Notes: generated by a model from the sequence alone, not told the origin. A stretch of DNA of 64,000 nucleotides from Anaeropeptidivorans aminofermentans (GCF_940670685.1 NZ_OW711693.1:558001-622000), one strand, 5' to 3'; positions 19,344-29,337 are shown, numbered from the stretch's first letter. A program made the numbers and translations.

Positions 19344-20131
19344 AAATGGTCCTCCTTTCTGAATTGACAAGTAAAGAGCCTATAGCTTGCCAGTTTTTTA
19401 GTAAGAGGCTTTCCATGATTAATTAAGAAATCTGTATTTATAAAACAGCAAAAAAACGCCTCTTTTACAATGTAGCTTAACCATAGCGGCAGCCTTAGGC
19501 TGTAGACAGCAGGCAGAAGCCCGCAATCAACAGCATGAAAAAGAGACGAAATATGCCCTTCGGAAAGCCGGCTGCCATAGTAAAACCGTAGGCCCGTGCC
19601 TTTGCGTCCTTCCTTTTCAAGAAGTTTGCCGTTTCGGTTAGCGTTTTAGATATTATTTTGTAATACCCTATATAATACATATCGGTAAATACTGAAGTAA
19701 ATCTTAGCGATTTCGACAATTTAATCCATTTATTTTATTGAGATAAAGAATAGACTATAGTCAATTTTAAATTAGACAGTAATAAAAATCGTATATTTTG
19801 AATGGCTTAAACATAGGGATTCTATATGTTTAAGCCGTTTATGAAAAATAGATTTTTATTGCTTCCTTCTGTGAAAATTACTGTATTTATTATTTTAATC
19901 CGGCAAAGTAAACACCCTTATAAGGATTGAATCAATTTAAGCACAGGGCTAAATTTATGAATATAATCCTTAACGACTGTACTTACTTCAATATCCGGGT
20001 ATAAGGTATGGTTTATAGAGCTTTTAGGCTGAGAGCTTAAATTATTATCGTATGAATTTAATATGGAAATTCATATAGCGAAGCCGGAATTTCTAAGGTT
20101 TGTTCCGTAGCCTGAGCCGATATAAGGCCTG
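19344..20131. other. Intergenic region containing a family B repeat
   Basis: About 790 bp. A family B copy occupies 19756-19885. A minus-strand frame at 19495-19719 ends in a hydrophobic stretch but has no ribosome binding site and was not accepted. The rest shows nothing recognisable. Confidence 0.5.
19756..19885. repeat. Family B repeat (short inverted form)
   Basis: Starts TATAGTCAATTTTAAATTAG, then AATCGTATATTTTGAATGGC, the hairpin TTAAACATAGGGATTC/TATGTTTAAGCC, and ends near GAAAATTACTGTA. The middle third of full-length copies is deleted. Confidence 0.75.
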
Positions 20132-20971
20132 CTATGGCATAACCTTATTCTTTAATTCTCTTTTTATCTCCTCATAAGGCACGCCGTTTACCTCTATGAG
20201 CTTTGCGTTAAGAACATAGCGGGTAGTGTCTGTAATGTTAGTACAGGTTGAGAGGGTAAGGATTCTGTCATCGGCATCGACAGTAACGCCTGTATCATAA
20301 TAGGATTTTTCTTTCATTTGGCCTACAAGCTCAAGAAAGGCTTCATCTGTAGGAAAATTTACGTCGAGATAATAGAAGCTATCTTCCGTCATATAAAAGG
20401 CGAATACTTCCCATTTGCCGATATCGTAAATAGTGTCAAAATAAACGTATTTATGGTCTTCATAATAATTTTTGTCGGCGTAATACCTTAAGGAATGGAA
20501 CATAATATCCTGCTTCATGTTATGACCATATATGATGGAGTTTTTATCTTCATTTTTAACGTCATTTTCATAGTCAAGGAATAAAGAACCGGCTACGTTG
20601 GGGCTTTTATCTATTCCTCTGTCAAGGTAAAATTCATTGTCGTCTGATTGAAGCACCGGATAATCGATAGAGGTATTATCTATCCTAAGATAGCCCATAA
20701 TATCATCATTATTATATTGCTGCCTTAAAAGCTCAAATTCCTTGGAAATTATTTTTTCTGTAGGCATAGGCTCGGGCGGAGGCAGTTCTTCCGACGGAAC
20801 AGGGGAAGGAGAAGGTGCAGGCGGTTCATAAATTTCTCGTGCTTCTTTGAGTATGTTTTCCTGGCGGTATGTTATATAGGCGCTATATCCCCATTGTATC
20901 CCGAAGAATAGAATTATTGCGATACAAAGAGAAAGTACAATGCGCTTTATGATGTTAAGAAGTTTTTTCAT
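20132..20971 (-). CDS. srtB: Class B sortase
   Basis: 279 residues. N-terminal membrane anchor at about 10-27, a proline-rich linker (50-70, PAPSPSPVPSEELPPPEPMP), then the sortase barrel. Catalytic residues: His150 (IIYGHNM), Cys243 (TLSTC), Arg251 (TRYVLNAKL). The helical insertion before the Cys (about 205-225) is typical of class B. Class B sortases anchor one or a few surface proteins such as haem carriers or pilins to the wall. No substrate gene with a sorting signal is adjacent. GGAG lies 8-9 nt before the ATG. Confidence 0.88.
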   Translation of the reverse strand: MKKLLNIIKRIVLSLCIAIILFFGIQWGYSAYITYRQENILKEAREIYEPPAPSPSPVPSEELPPPEPMPTEKIISKEFELLRQQYNNDDIMGYLRIDNTSIDYPVLQSDDNEFYLDRGIDKSPNVAGSLFLDYENDVKNEDKNSIIYGHNMKQDIMFHSLRYYADKNYYEDHKYVYFDTIYDIGKWEVFAFYMTEDSFYYLDVNFPTDEAFLELVGQMKEKSYYDTGVTVDADDRILTLSTCTNITDTTRYVLNAKLIEVNGVPYEEIKRELKNKVMP

Positions 20972-21170
20972 AGCAACACTCCATTAATTAAGGCTGTGTT
21001 AAGTTTGCCTTATCTAATAATATTATCGACATAATAATCATTATTATTTACCCCTGGATATGTATAATTAAAAAGTATAGCATAACCATAGTATAGATAG
21101 GGATATAGAATAATTATAACCGATATGATAGAATATGTGTTATATAAAATTAAAATGGGCGGAGAAATAT

Positions 21171-23111
21171 ATGGATAGAATGAAAGAGCTTGTGGAGCTT
21201 CTGAACAGGGCAGCAGAGGAATATTATCAAAAAGATAATGAAATCATGACCAACAGAGAGTATGACGATCTTTACGATGAGCTTTTAGAACTTGAAAAAA
21301 AGGAAGGCATCATTCTCCCCGATAGCCCTACAAAGGCTGTGGGATATGCGGTTTTAAGCGCTTTAAGTAAAGTAAGGCATGAAAGAAGAATGCTTTCTCT
21401 CGATAAAACAAAGGAAATGGCAAAGCTTAAGGATTTTATCGGTGAAAACGAAGGGGTTTTGTCATGGAAGCTTGACGGTCTTACCATAGTTTTAAAATAT
21501 AACGGAGGAAGGCTTATTCAGGCCATTACAAGGGGAAACGGAGAAATTGGAGAAGACGTTACCCATAACGCCATGCATTTTAAAAATGTTCCCCAAAGGA
21601 TTGCATTTAACGGCTCTTTAACCGTAAGAGGAGAGGCGACTATTTCTTATTCTGATTTTAAAAGGATTAATGAAAAGCTTCCCGAAGAAGAAAAATATAA
21701 AAACCCCAGAAATTTATGCAGCGGTACCGTAAGGCAGCTGGACAGTAAAATTTCCGCAGGAAGACCGGTTAATTTCTATGCCTTTACCATTTCAGGCGGT
21801 GAAGAATTCTACAAAGACTCCAAGGCAAAAGCCCTCGATTGGGTTGAAAGCTTAGGCTTTAAGCATGTAGGATATAAAATTGTAAATAAAGACAATATAG
21901 AAGAAATGATTCAGTGGTTTAAAAAAGAGATTGAAGGCTTTGATATTCCTTCTGACGGCCTTGTTCTAACCTATGACAGTATAAGCTATAGTATATCTTT
22001 AGGAGAAACCTCTAAATTTCCAAGGGATTCCCTTGCTTTTAAATGGGAGGACGAAATAAAGGAAACAATCCTTAGAGAAATTGTATGGAATACTTCAAGA
22101 ACGGGGCTGATTAATCCCGTTGCTGTATTTGAGCCGGTGGACCTTGAAGGAACAACCGTAAACAGAGCAAGCCTTCATAATTTAAGTATCGCCGAAGCCC
22201 TGATGCTCGGTGTAGGCGATACCATAAAAGTATATAAGGCAAATATGATTATTCCGCAGGTCGCGGATAATATAACCAGAAGCAATACTTTTATTGTTCC
22301 CGATAAATGCTTTGTATGCGGCGCCAATACGGAAATAGAAGAATCCGGCGGTATAAAATTTTTATACTGCTCAAATCCCAACTGCGGCGCACAGAAAATT
22401 AAAAGCCTTACCCATTTTACATCGAGAGACGCAATGAATATAGAAGGCCTTTCAGAATCTACTATAGAAAAATTTGTAGTAGAAGGCTATTTAAGTAATT
22501 ATATGGATATATACGGCCTTAAAGCCTATGGAGATAAAATAAAAGCCATGAAAGGCTTTGGCGAAAAGTCCTGCAATAAGCTTTTGGAAGCTGTTGAAAA
22601 AAGCAAAAACTGCAATCTTGAAAATTTCATCTACGCCCTTGGTATACGCCATATAGGCCTTGCCAATGCAAAGCTTTTATCAAGGCATTTTAAAGGCGAT
22701 ATTGAAAGGATAATCAATGCTTCGGAAGAAGAAATCCTCGAAATAGACGGTTTTGGCGGTATTATGGCAAGGTCTGTTATAGATTATTTTGCCCTTCCGG
22801 AAAACATAATGCTATTAAGGCAGGCCCTTCAAATTCTTCATATAGAAAAGCCTGAAGGAAATACGGATTCTTCCCTTAATGATATGACTTTCGTAATTAC
22901 AGGCGAGGTATATTCCTTTAAAAACAGGAAGGAGCTTCAAAGCTATATTGAGAAAAAAGGCGGAAAGGTCAGCTCCTCCGTAACAGGAAAAACTTCTTAT
23001 CTTATAAATAATGACAATACGTCGCCTTCTTCAAAAAACAAAAAAGCAAAAGAACTGAATATCCCAATCATTACCGAAGAGGAATTTATAGGTATGTTTA
23101 GAGATGAATAA
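21171..23111 (+). CDS. ligA: NAD+-dependent DNA ligase
   Basis: 646 residues, full LigA architecture: adenylation domain with nucleophilic Lys100 in WKLDGLT, OB domain, Cys4 zinc finger (CFVCGA then YCSNPNC), helix-hairpin-helix repeats (LSESTIEKF, MKGFGEKSC, ALGIRHIG, IDGFGGIMA) and a C-terminal BRCT domain (from about 570, DMTFVITGEVYSFKNRKEL). It seals nicks in replication and repair. The active-site motif reads KLDGLT instead of the common KIDGLA/VS. The start was chosen at 21171 because of GGCGGAG just upstream. A strong terminator follows immediately. Confidence 0.95.
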   Translation: MDRMKELVELLNRAAEEYYQKDNEIMTNREYDDLYDELLELEKKEGIILPDSPTKAVGYAVLSALSKVRHERRMLSLDKTKEMAKLKDFIGENEGVLSWKLDGLTIVLKYNGGRLIQAITRGNGEIGEDVTHNAMHFKNVPQRIAFNGSLTVRGEATISYSDFKRINEKLPEEEKYKNPRNLCSGTVRQLDSKISAGRPVNFYAFTISGGEEFYKDSKAKALDWVESLGFKHVGYKIVNKDNIEEMIQWFKKEIEGFDIPSDGLVLTYDSISYSISLGETSKFPRDSLAFKWEDEIKETILREIVWNTSRTGLINPVAVFEPVDLEGTTVNRASLHNLSIAEALMLGVGDTIKVYKANMIIPQVADNITRSNTFIVPDKCFVCGANTEIEESGGIKFLYCSNPNCGAQKIKSLTHFTSRDAMNIEGLSESTIEKFVVEGYLSNYMDIYGLKAYGDKIKAMKGFGEKSCNKLLEAVEKSKNCNLENFIYALGIRHIGLANAKLLSRHFKGDIERIINASEEEILEIDGFGGIMARSVIDYFALPENIMLLRQALQILHIEKPEGNTDSSLNDMTFVITGEVYSFKNRKELQSYIEKKGGKVSSSVTGKTSYLINNDNTSPSSKNKKAKELNIPIITEEEFIGMFRDE

Positions 23112-23115
23112 TAAA

Positions 23116-23140
23116 AAGAGCCGGAATCCGGCTCTTTTTT
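23116..23140 (+). terminator. Intrinsic terminator of ligA
   Basis: AAAGAGCCGG/CCGGCTCTTT stem with a 3-nt loop and TTTTTT tail, 4 bp after the ligA stop. Confidence 0.92.
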
Positions 23141-23148
23141 AATGAGGT

Positions 23149-23588
23149 TATAGTAAATTTGAAGTTAAACAGCAACAAAACCGTGTATTTCTTGAATTCA
23201 TATGAAATAGCAGCACTGTCAATTTGCTTTTCTTTTATTTTATGTTCCCTAGAGCCAAATACTTACGGCGGTGTAAAAGCAAATTGACTGTACGAGGATT
23301 CAAAAATGTATTTTAGAAGAAATATGATAAATCGCCTTTGTGAAACTGCCTTTATTTGATTTTATATGTTGAAAGGCTTATATCTATTACGGTATAAAAG
23401 CAATTTCACTATGTTTCCAAAAGAAAACAGTGTTTTTATACTACACGAACTTGGAAAAGGATGCAGGCGCAAGCCTGCAAATCTTTTTTAGTGAGGGTTT
23501 TCTTATCGTTATCAAACTTGTTTTTGCTTGGTAACAATAAATCCGCAGCGAATCGTTTTTTGTTACTTCTTTATAGGAAATTGACTCT
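23149..23588. repeat. Composite repeat: family A interrupted by two family C elements
   Basis: The left end is TATAGTAAATTTGAAGTTAA and the right end is ACTTCTTTATAGGAAATTGA, both family A. Inside are one family C element (about 23210-23293, CAATTTGCTTTTCTTTTATT to AAAAGCAAATTGACTGTA) and a diverged one (about 23305-23412, GAAACTGCCTTTATTTGA to AAAAGCAATTTCACTATG). Around 23470-23490 there is also a GCAGGCGCAAGCCTGC hairpin with a T-run. This shows insertion of one repeat family into another. Confidence 0.7.
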
Positions 23589-23684
23589 GTGAATATTTGG
23601 CCTGAAAAGGCTTAAAATATGGTAAAAGTAAATTGGCAGATTATTGTCTTATGAGAATCCGGCATAATAAAATGAATAAATCTA

Positions 23685-23738
23685 TTGACATTTTTCATAA
23701 GAAAGTGTATTCTATAGATAGACCCCACGGGGGTGGGG
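23685..23738 (+). promoter_or_regulatory. Copper-responsive promoter and CsoR-type operator
   Basis: -35 TTGACA (23685-23690), 17-bp spacer, -10 TATTCT (23708-23713). A GC-rich inverted motif ATAGACCCCACGGGGGTGGG follows at 23717-23736, across the expected transcription start. It resembles the ACCCC/GGGGT operators of CsoR repressors and stands out in an AT-rich region. It is 24 bp before the repressor start. Confidence 0.75.
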
Positions 23739-23761
23739 TGGTAATTAAGGGGGGAGTAATT

Positions 23762-24028
23762 ATGAATACAGAGCAAAAGAAAGCATTGCAGGCGCTTAAA
23801 ACCTGCAGCGGTCAAATAGACGGCATCATAAAAATGATAGAAGACGGAAGATACTGTATCGATATTTCCAATCAGATTCTTGCCGCCGAGGCCAATATTA
23901 AAAGAGCCAATAAGCTTATCCTTGCCCAGCATATATCCCATTGTGTAAGCGATGCCATGGAAGATGAGGAAAATAAAGAAGTCAAGCTTAATGAAATAAA
24001 GGATATTATATCAAAGCTTTTAAAATAA
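23762..24028 (+). CDS. csoR: CsoR-family copper-sensing repressor
   Basis: An 88-residue all-helical repressor of the CsoR/RcnR family. The Cu(I) ligand set Cys32, His57, Cys61 (YCIDI and HISHC) has the x24/x3 spacing of CsoR. An additional Cys15 replaces the usual Arg/Ile-rich spot in helix 1. GGGGGGAG lies 6 nt before the ATG. The gene lies directly in front of a copper ATPase and behind a CsoR-like operator, so autoregulation and control of copA are expected. Confidence 0.88.
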   Translation: MNTEQKKALQALKTCSGQIDGIIKMIEDGRYCIDISNQILAAEANIKRANKLILAQHISHCVSDAMEDEENKEVKLNEIKDIISKLLK

Positions 24029-24156
24029 AGCTTTATAGTAAATAAACTTGAAAGAGGAAGTTTATTACCCTAGATTTGAGGAAAACTTATTAAACTTAAA
24101 AACAAAGGCCGGTTTTCAGTTTAATAAGTATAGCCCTATGAAGGAGAGTGTAATTC

Positions 24157-26799
24157 ATGGAAAGGCAAGAAAATATAAAAATCACGGGCATGAGCTGTGC
24201 CGTCTGCGCCGGAAAAATAGAAAAGAAACTTAACCAAATGGACGGCGTAAAAAGTGCAGGGGTAAATCTTGCAACAGAAGAAGCCTTTATTGTATACGAT
24301 GGAGAAAAGGCCAAAAGAGGCGATTTTACCGAAGCCATCAAGAAGCTTGGCTACGGCGTAATAGAAGCCATGACTGAAAAAAAAGAAAATATCAAAATTA
24401 CAGGCATGAGCTGTGCTGTATGTGCCGGGAAAATAGAAAAGAAACTTAGTCAGATGGACGGCGTAAAAAGTGCAGGGGTAAATCTTGCAACGGAAGAAGC
24501 CTTTATCGTGTATGACGGAGAGAAGGTCAAAAGAAGCGATTTCACCGAAGCTATCAAAAAGCTTGGCTACGGTGTAATAGAAACTTCCAACGAAAGAAGA
24601 GATAATCTTAAAATCACAGGCATGAGCTGTGCCGTCTGCGCCGGTAAAATAGAAAAGAAGCTTAGCAAAATGGAAGGCGTAACAAGCGCCGGCGTAAATC
24701 TTGCTACAGAAGAAGCCTTTATCATATACGACGGAGCAAAGCTTAGCAAAAGCGAAATCGTAAAAGCCATAGAAGGTTTAGGCTACGGCGTAATTGAAAC
24801 CACCGAGGAGAAGGCCGAAACGACGGAAGAGCTTTTTGAAAAAGAAAAGGAAAAAGAAGCAAAATCTTTGAAAAGAGATTTAATTATATCCATAGCATTA
24901 AGTGCCCCTATGCTTTTAGGCATGATTTTAGGCTTTGCGGGCATTCATAATAGTTTCACAAATGTTCTTCATAATGAATATTTCCAATTTATTCTTGCAA
25001 CTCCCGTACAGTTTTATATCGGCAGGCGCTTTTATAAAAATGCCTTTAATGCCGTAAAAAACGGCGGAAGCAATATGGACGTTTTAGTTGCGTTGGGAAC
25101 TACGGCCGCCTATGCCTTAAGTATCTATAACGGTTTTATAGCCCCTACGGATATGGTCCATATGGGCATGAAGGAAATTTATTTTGAATCCAGTGCCGTT
25201 ATCATTACGCTGATTCTTCTTGGAAAGTATCTTGAAAGCTCTGCAAAGGGCAGAACCACAGAAGCCATTAAAAAACTTATGGGCTTACAGGCAAAGGCCG
25301 CAAGAATCCTTAGAGACGGCGCCGAAGTTGAAATTCCCATAGGCGATGTTGCCATAGGGGATATCATCATCGTAAAACCCGGTGAAAAAATCCCTGTAGA
25401 CGGCATTATTGTTTCGGGAAGCTCAAGCGTAGACCAGTCCATGCTTACGGGAGAAAGTATCCCTGTCGAAAAGAAGGAAGGGGATTTTGTAATCGGCGCC
25501 ACCATAAATAAATTAGGCTCTTTTCATATGAGAGCCGAAAAGGTAGGCAAGGATACAGCCCTTTCTCAAATCGTAAAAATGGTTGAGCAGGCACAGGGAA
25601 ATAAAGCCCCTATACAGAAAATTGCCGACAGAGTATCCGGCATCTTCGTACCTGCCATTATCGTTATCGCCATTATCACATTTATAGGCTGGGCCTTATA
25701 TTCAGGTGATTACCAGCAGGCAATTATAAATGCGGTAGCAGTTCTTGTTATCGCATGCCCCTGCTCTTTAGGGCTTGCAACCCCTACAGCTATTATGGTA
25801 GGAACAGGCCTTGGCGCAGAAAAGGGAATTTTAATCAAAGGCGGAGAATACCTTGAATCCGCATGTAATGCGAACACTGTAGTATTTGACAAAACAGGTA
25901 CCATCACCAAGGGCGAGCCGGTAGTAACAGACGTTATTACTCTCGGTGAAATGACGGAAGAGGAAGTATTGTCCTATGCAGCTTCTGCTGAAAAAAGCTC
26001 CGAGCATCCTCTTGGAGAAGCCATATATAAATATGTTGAAGAAAATAAAATACCTCTTTACGAAACAAAAGACTTTAAGGCCATTCCCGGAAAGGGTATT
26101 TATGCCTTAATCGAAGGAAAAGAAGTTTATATCGGCACAAGAAAGCTCATAGAAGATAAGCATTCCGAAAAAGCAGAAAGCGAAGCTTCAAGGCTTGAAA
26201 ACGAAGGTAAAACTGCAATGTTTGTAGTCGTATCCAATAAGCTTCAAGGGATTATTGCCGTTGCCGACACCATAAAAGAAACCTCCGCAGAGGCGGTTAA
26301 GCTTCTGAAAGACGCAGGCATCGACGTATATATGATTACGGGCGATAACTTACGTACGGCAAAGGCCATTGCAAAACAAGCCGGTATTGATAAGGTTCTT
26401 GCGGAAGTGCTTCCTGAAAATAAAGCCGAGGAAATCGAAAGACTTAAAAAAGAAGGCAAAAAGGTAATCATGGTCGGCGACGGAATTAACGACGCCCCTG
26501 CCCTTGTAGCCGCCGATATCGGAATGGCTATGGGAACAGGTACGGATATTGCCATAGAAGCCGCAGACATTACCCTTTTAAGAGGCGATTTGAAGAGTGT
26601 TTATCAGGCTATAAATCTTTCAAGAAAATCCATGAGAAAAATCAAGCAGAATCTCTTCTGGGCATTTTTCTATAATGTTGTGGGCGTACCTTTTGCAGCC
26701 TTCGGTCTTCTTACACCGATTATAGCGGGGGCCGCCATGGCTATGAGTTCTGTAAGCGTTGTTACAAACTCCCTTACCCTTAAAAGAGCAAAAATATAG
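24157..26799 (+). CDS. copA: Cu+-exporting P1B-type ATPase with three tandem metal-binding domains
   Basis: 880 residues. Three heavy-metal-associated domains repeat every 72 residues, with CxxC at 14/17, 86/89 and 158/161 (all [15 protein letters not shown]). Catalytic core: TGES (430-433), membrane CPC (533-535), DKTGT (577-581), [10 protein letters not shown] and a C-terminal [12 protein letters not shown], all of the Cu+ (P1B-1) type. It exports cytosolic Cu(I). Domains 1 and 2 are nearly identical in protein and DNA, indicating recent duplication; most homologues have one or two. AAGGAGAG precedes the ATG. Operon with csoR; no copZ chaperone follows. Confidence 0.95.
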   Translation: MERQENIKITGMSCAVCAGKIEKKLNQMDGVKSAGVNLATEEAFIVYDGEKAKRGDFTEAIKKLGYGVIEAMTEKKENIKITGMSCAVCAGKIEKKLSQMDGVKSAGVNLATEEAFIVYDGEKVKRSDFTEAIKKLGYGVIETSNERRDNLKITGMSCAVCAGKIEKKLSKMEGVTSAGVNLATEEAFIIYDGAKLSKSEIVKAIEGLGYGVIETTEEKAETTEELFEKEKEKEAKSLKRDLIISIALSAPMLLGMILGFAGIHNSFTNVLHNEYFQFILATPVQFYIGRRFYKNAFNAVKNGGSNMDVLVALGTTAAYALSIYNGFIAPTDMVHMGMKEIYFESSAVIITLILLGKYLESSAKGRTTEAIKKLMGLQAKAARILRDGAEVEIPIGDVAIGDIIIVKPGEKIPVDGIIVSGSSSVDQSMLTGESIPVEKKEGDFVIGATINKLGSFHMRAEKVGKDTALSQIVKMVEQAQGNKAPIQKIADRVSGIFVPAIIVIAIITFIGWALYSGDYQQAIINAVAVLVIACPCSLGLATPTAIMVGTGLGAEKGILIKGGEYLESACNANTVVFDKTGTITKGEPVVTDVITLGEMTEEEVLSYAASAEKSSEHPLGEAIYKYVEENKIPLYETKDFKAIPGKGIYALIEGKEVYIGTRKLIEDKHSEKAESEASRLENEGKTAMFVVVSNKLQGIIAVADTIKETSAEAVKLLKDAGIDVYMITGDNLRTAKAIAKQAGIDKVLAEVLPENKAEEIERLKKEGKKVIMVGDGINDAPALVAADIGMAMGTGTDIAIEAADITLLRGDLKSVYQAINLSRKSMRKIKQNLFWAFFYNVVGVPFAAFGLLTPIIAGAAMAMSSVSVVTNSLTLKRAKI

Positions 26800-26801
26800 C
26801 C

Positions 26802-26828
26802 GAAAGAGTGGACTTTGTCCACTCTTTC
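26802..26828 (+). terminator. Intrinsic terminator of csoR-copA
   Basis: GAAAGAGTGGA/TCCACTCTTTC stem with a 5-nt loop, right after the copA stop. The T-run is within the right arm. Confidence 0.7.
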
Positions 26829-26884
26829 AAGATTTTCCGCAGATAAGAATAGAGGATTGACGACAGGCCTTGAAATCCTTTATT

Positions 26885-26927
26885 CCCCTCGGAGCGGCAA
26901 AGCCGCCCCTGGGGATTTGAGTTTGCG
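26885..26927. other. GC-rich hairpin of unknown role
   Basis: TCCCCTCGGAGCGGC and GCCGCCCCTGGGGA form a stem with an AAA loop, in the gap after copA. It is markedly GC-richer than its surroundings. No gene is attached. Confidence 0.4.
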
Positions 26928-26946
26928 AAGCCGAAAAAAGAAATTT

Positions 26947-27163
26947 TATATTAAAACAGTTTTAAGGCAGTATGCAAAACATATTTTATAAAGGGCTTAA
27001 ATATATAGAATGCTTATATGAAGCCCTTCATAGTTAATAAACTTGACAAAATATTTGCCGGATATGAAGGAATGTTCACCCAGCTTCACTGTAAGTGTTT
27101 TCAGGTTCACTAAGTATAAAATACACGGTTTTTCTTACTGTACTTAAATTGTTTTACCATATA
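26947..27163. repeat. Family B palindromic repeat (full length, diverged)
   Basis: Starts TATATTAAAACAG and ends TTTTACCATATA. It contains AAGGGCTTAAATATATAG, ATGAAGCCCTTCATAG, GTAAGTGTTTTCAGGTTCAC and TAAGTATAAAATACACGG. The paired arms changed together (GGGCTTAA with GAAGCCC), suggesting pairing is maintained or gene-converted. Confidence 0.75.
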
Positions 27164-27171
27164 CAATAAAT

Positions 27172-27197
27172 GCCCCGATTAATTTCGGGGCTTTTTT
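27172..27197. terminator. Strong intrinsic terminator, orphan
   Basis: GCCCCGA/TCGGGGC stem followed by TTTTTT. No obvious gene is immediately upstream on +; a fragment of family A (27203-27240) follows. Confidence 0.7.
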
Positions 27198-27393
27198 ATT
27201 AAGAATGTACCGTTTCCGAGGGAAATCCATATTTTTAAATTATAAAGAGTGGTCTTTCGCTCTTAATTTGCTTTTGTTTTACTATAGTAATTTTCAAATT
27301 AAACAGAAACAAAACAATTTCATTTTATTTGAATGAATTCTTTGGTAAAGGTTCTTTTCTTACTGTTTAAAATGAAATTGCCTATATCTATGC

Positions 27394-27715
27394 TTATGAG
27401 AAAAAGGTTGTATCCTTTTCCGCCTTGCATACACGCAGCGTATAGTGAGAATACCATTTTTTGATTCCCTTTTCCATGGCTTCGGCATGAGTGGGGTTAT
27501 TGCGCCATTCTTTGATGGTTTCAAGAGATTTCCAATAAGATATGGTTATGGTGGCGCCCTCTTCATTAAAAATAGCTTTCAACCCCTAAAAAGCCTTCTT
27601 GTTTTTTTGCTAAACTCATAACTTTATTCCCCATAATATCAAATGCCGGGTCCGTATCTTTTCTTGTGGATGTAAATATGACTGCGTAATAAGGTTTTTC
27701 ATAAGCAGGCAGCAT
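27394..27715 (-). pseudogene. Antibiotic biosynthesis monooxygenase (ABM)-fold protein, frameshifted
   Basis: Two overlapping frames together give one about 106-residue ABM-family protein. The first (from ATG at 27715) reads MLPAYEKPYYAVIFTSTRKD and continues to GFLGVESYF then stop. The second continues with NEEGATITISYWKSLETIKE to the C-terminus at 27394. Removing one base from the A5 run at 27568-27572 (T5 on the coding strand) would restore the frame. The family is small dimeric ferredoxin-fold proteins, sometimes haem-degrading. A family A repeat abuts the start codon (27718), and no ribosome binding site remains there. A sequencing error in the homopolymer is possible. Confidence 0.75.
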
Positions 27716-27717
27716 AT

Positions 27718-27856
27718 TATAGTAAATTTCATATAAGGAAGCAGCGAAAGCCTATTCCCTTAAGGCTCAAAAACACGGATTTCCTTCGGAAACGGTATAT
27801 TTTTGAGCCTTCGTGAATATACGGCTTTGCTGCTGTTTAACTTTAAATTTACTATA
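27718..27856. repeat. Family A palindromic repeat (inverted copy)
   Basis: TATAGTAAATTTCATATAAGG to CTTTAAATTTACTATA, with the full internal palindrome (CGGATTTCCTTCGGAAACGG). It begins 3 bp upstream of the frameshifted ABM gene. Confidence 0.85.
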
Positions 27857-27947
27857 AGTCCCCCTTTGCTATAGATTTTTTCTGGTTTATTATAATGTAT
27901 CGGGATTAAAAAATAAAGCGCTTAAATATGTTTATAGGCATATTAAG

Positions 27948-27975
27948 TTGACAAGGCTATAAATTATAATAAAAT
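27948..27975 (+). promoter_or_regulatory. Promoter of the rsmB-thiN cluster
   Basis: -35 TTGACA (27948-27953), 16-bp spacer, -10 TAAAAT (27970-27975), 30 bp upstream of rsmB. Confidence 0.55.
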
Positions 27976-28005
27976 AGAAATATAAAACTTGAATAGGATG
28001 ATTCT

Positions 28006-29337
28006 ATGGCAGCAGTAAACGAAAGAGAAGCGGCGCTTTTTGCCCTTATGGATATTACCGATGGGGGCGGATACAATAATATCGTTTTGAAGCGTTCCTT
28101 TGAAAGAGAAAAGCATTTGGATAAGAGACAGAAGGCCTTTGTGACAGAAATCGTTAACGGAACTTTAAGAAATATTATACGGATTGATTATATTATAGGG
28201 AAGTTTTCAAAAACGCCCGTTAAAAAAATAAAAGTAATGATATTAAATATATTAAGAATTTCCGTTTACCAAATACTGTTTATGAGTAAGGTTCCGCCTT
28301 CGGCGGCGGTAAATGAAGGAGTAAATTTAGCCAGGAAAAAAGGCTATCAGGGGCTTTCAGGATATGTAAACGGGCTTTTAAGGACCATAGCAAGAGAAAA
28401 AGATAGTATAAATTATCCGGATTTTGAAACAAATCCCAAAGAAAATCTGTCTATAGTATATTCCTATCCTGAGTGGCTGATTGAATATTTATCTACCTTC
28501 ATGGAAAATGATGAGATTAAATGCTTTTGTGAGGCATCAAGCAGAAGCCCTAAAATAAGCATATGTGTAAACAGCCTGAAAACGACGAAAGAGGAGCTTA
28601 AAACTATCCTTGAAAAGGAAGGGATGACAGTTTCGGAAGGCAGAATTTCACCTCACTGCCTTATTGTTTCAGGAACCGCTGATTTGAGCAGTTCCAAAGC
28701 TTATCAAGAAGGGCTTTTTCACGTAATGGATGAGGGGGCCATGGCGGTAGTTTCCGCCTGCGGGCCTAAGCCGGGGGAAACAATTTACGATTTATGCGCC
28801 GCACCGGGAGGAAAAAGCTTTTATCTTTCGTATCTTATGGAGAATAAAGGATTCGTTTATGCTTCCGATATTTACGAGCATAAAATAGCGCTTATGAAAA
28901 AGGGCGCCGAACGTTTGGGAATTGATATTATGGAGTTAAGTCTTTCAGACGCTTCAATATTAAAAGAAGATATGAAAGAAAAAGCAGACTGTGTGCTTCT
29001 TGACGCTCCCTGCTCCGGCCTTGGGCTTATCAGGAAAAAGCCCGATATAAAATATAATAAATCCATGGAGGATATAGAGGAGCTGTCAAAAATCCAAAGA
29101 AAGCTTCTGGATGCGGCGGCATTTTATCCTAAAATCGGCGGCAGGCTCATCTATTCTACCTGCACCTTAAGTAAAAAGGAAAATGAAGATAATATAAAAT
29201 ACTTTATAGAAAAATATCCCTATGAGCTTGAAAAAATACCTTCGCTTCAAGGGGATAACAATGGTTCTATCCGCCTTACGCCCCATGAGCACGGGACCGA
29301 CGGCTTTTTTATAGCAAGGCTTATAAGAAGGGGTTAA
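28006..29337 (+). CDS. rsmB: 16S rRNA (cytosine-967-C5)-methyltransferase
   Basis: 443 residues. N-terminal NusB-like RNA-binding domain (about 1-140, RQKAFVTEIVNGTLRNIIRI) followed by a SAM-dependent methyltransferase: LCAAPGGKSFYLSYL (SAM motif), LLDAPCSGLG (catalytic motif IV Cys) and YSTCTLSKKENE (motif VI Cys). It methylates C967 of 16S rRNA. First gene of a compact cluster; its stop shares a base with the rlmN start. Confidence 0.93.
   Translation: MAAVNEREAALFALMDITDGGGYNNIVLKRSFEREKHLDKRQKAFVTEIVNGTLRNIIRIDYIIGKFSKTPVKKIKVMILNILRISVYQILFMSKVPPSAAVNEGVNLARKKGYQGLSGYVNGLLRTIAREKDSINYPDFETNPKENLSIVYSYPEWLIEYLSTFMENDEIKCFCEASSRSPKISICVNSLKTTKEELKTILEKEGMTVSEGRISPHCLIVSGTADLSSSKAYQEGLFHVMDEGAMAVVSACGPKPGETIYDLCAAPGGKSFYLSYLMENKGFVYASDIYEHKIALMKKGAERLGIDIMELSLSDASILKEDMKEKADCVLLDAPCSGLGLIRKKPDIKYNKSMEDIEELSKIQRKLLDAAAFYPKIGGRLIYSTCTLSKKENEDNIKYFIEKYPYELEKIPSLQGDNNGSIRLTPHEHGTDGFFIARLIRRG

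Noticed and set aside
19495-19719. Minus-strand 74-codon frame ending in a hydrophobic stretch
   Set aside because: TTG start without a ribosome binding site, no family match, no operon context; kept only as a possibility.
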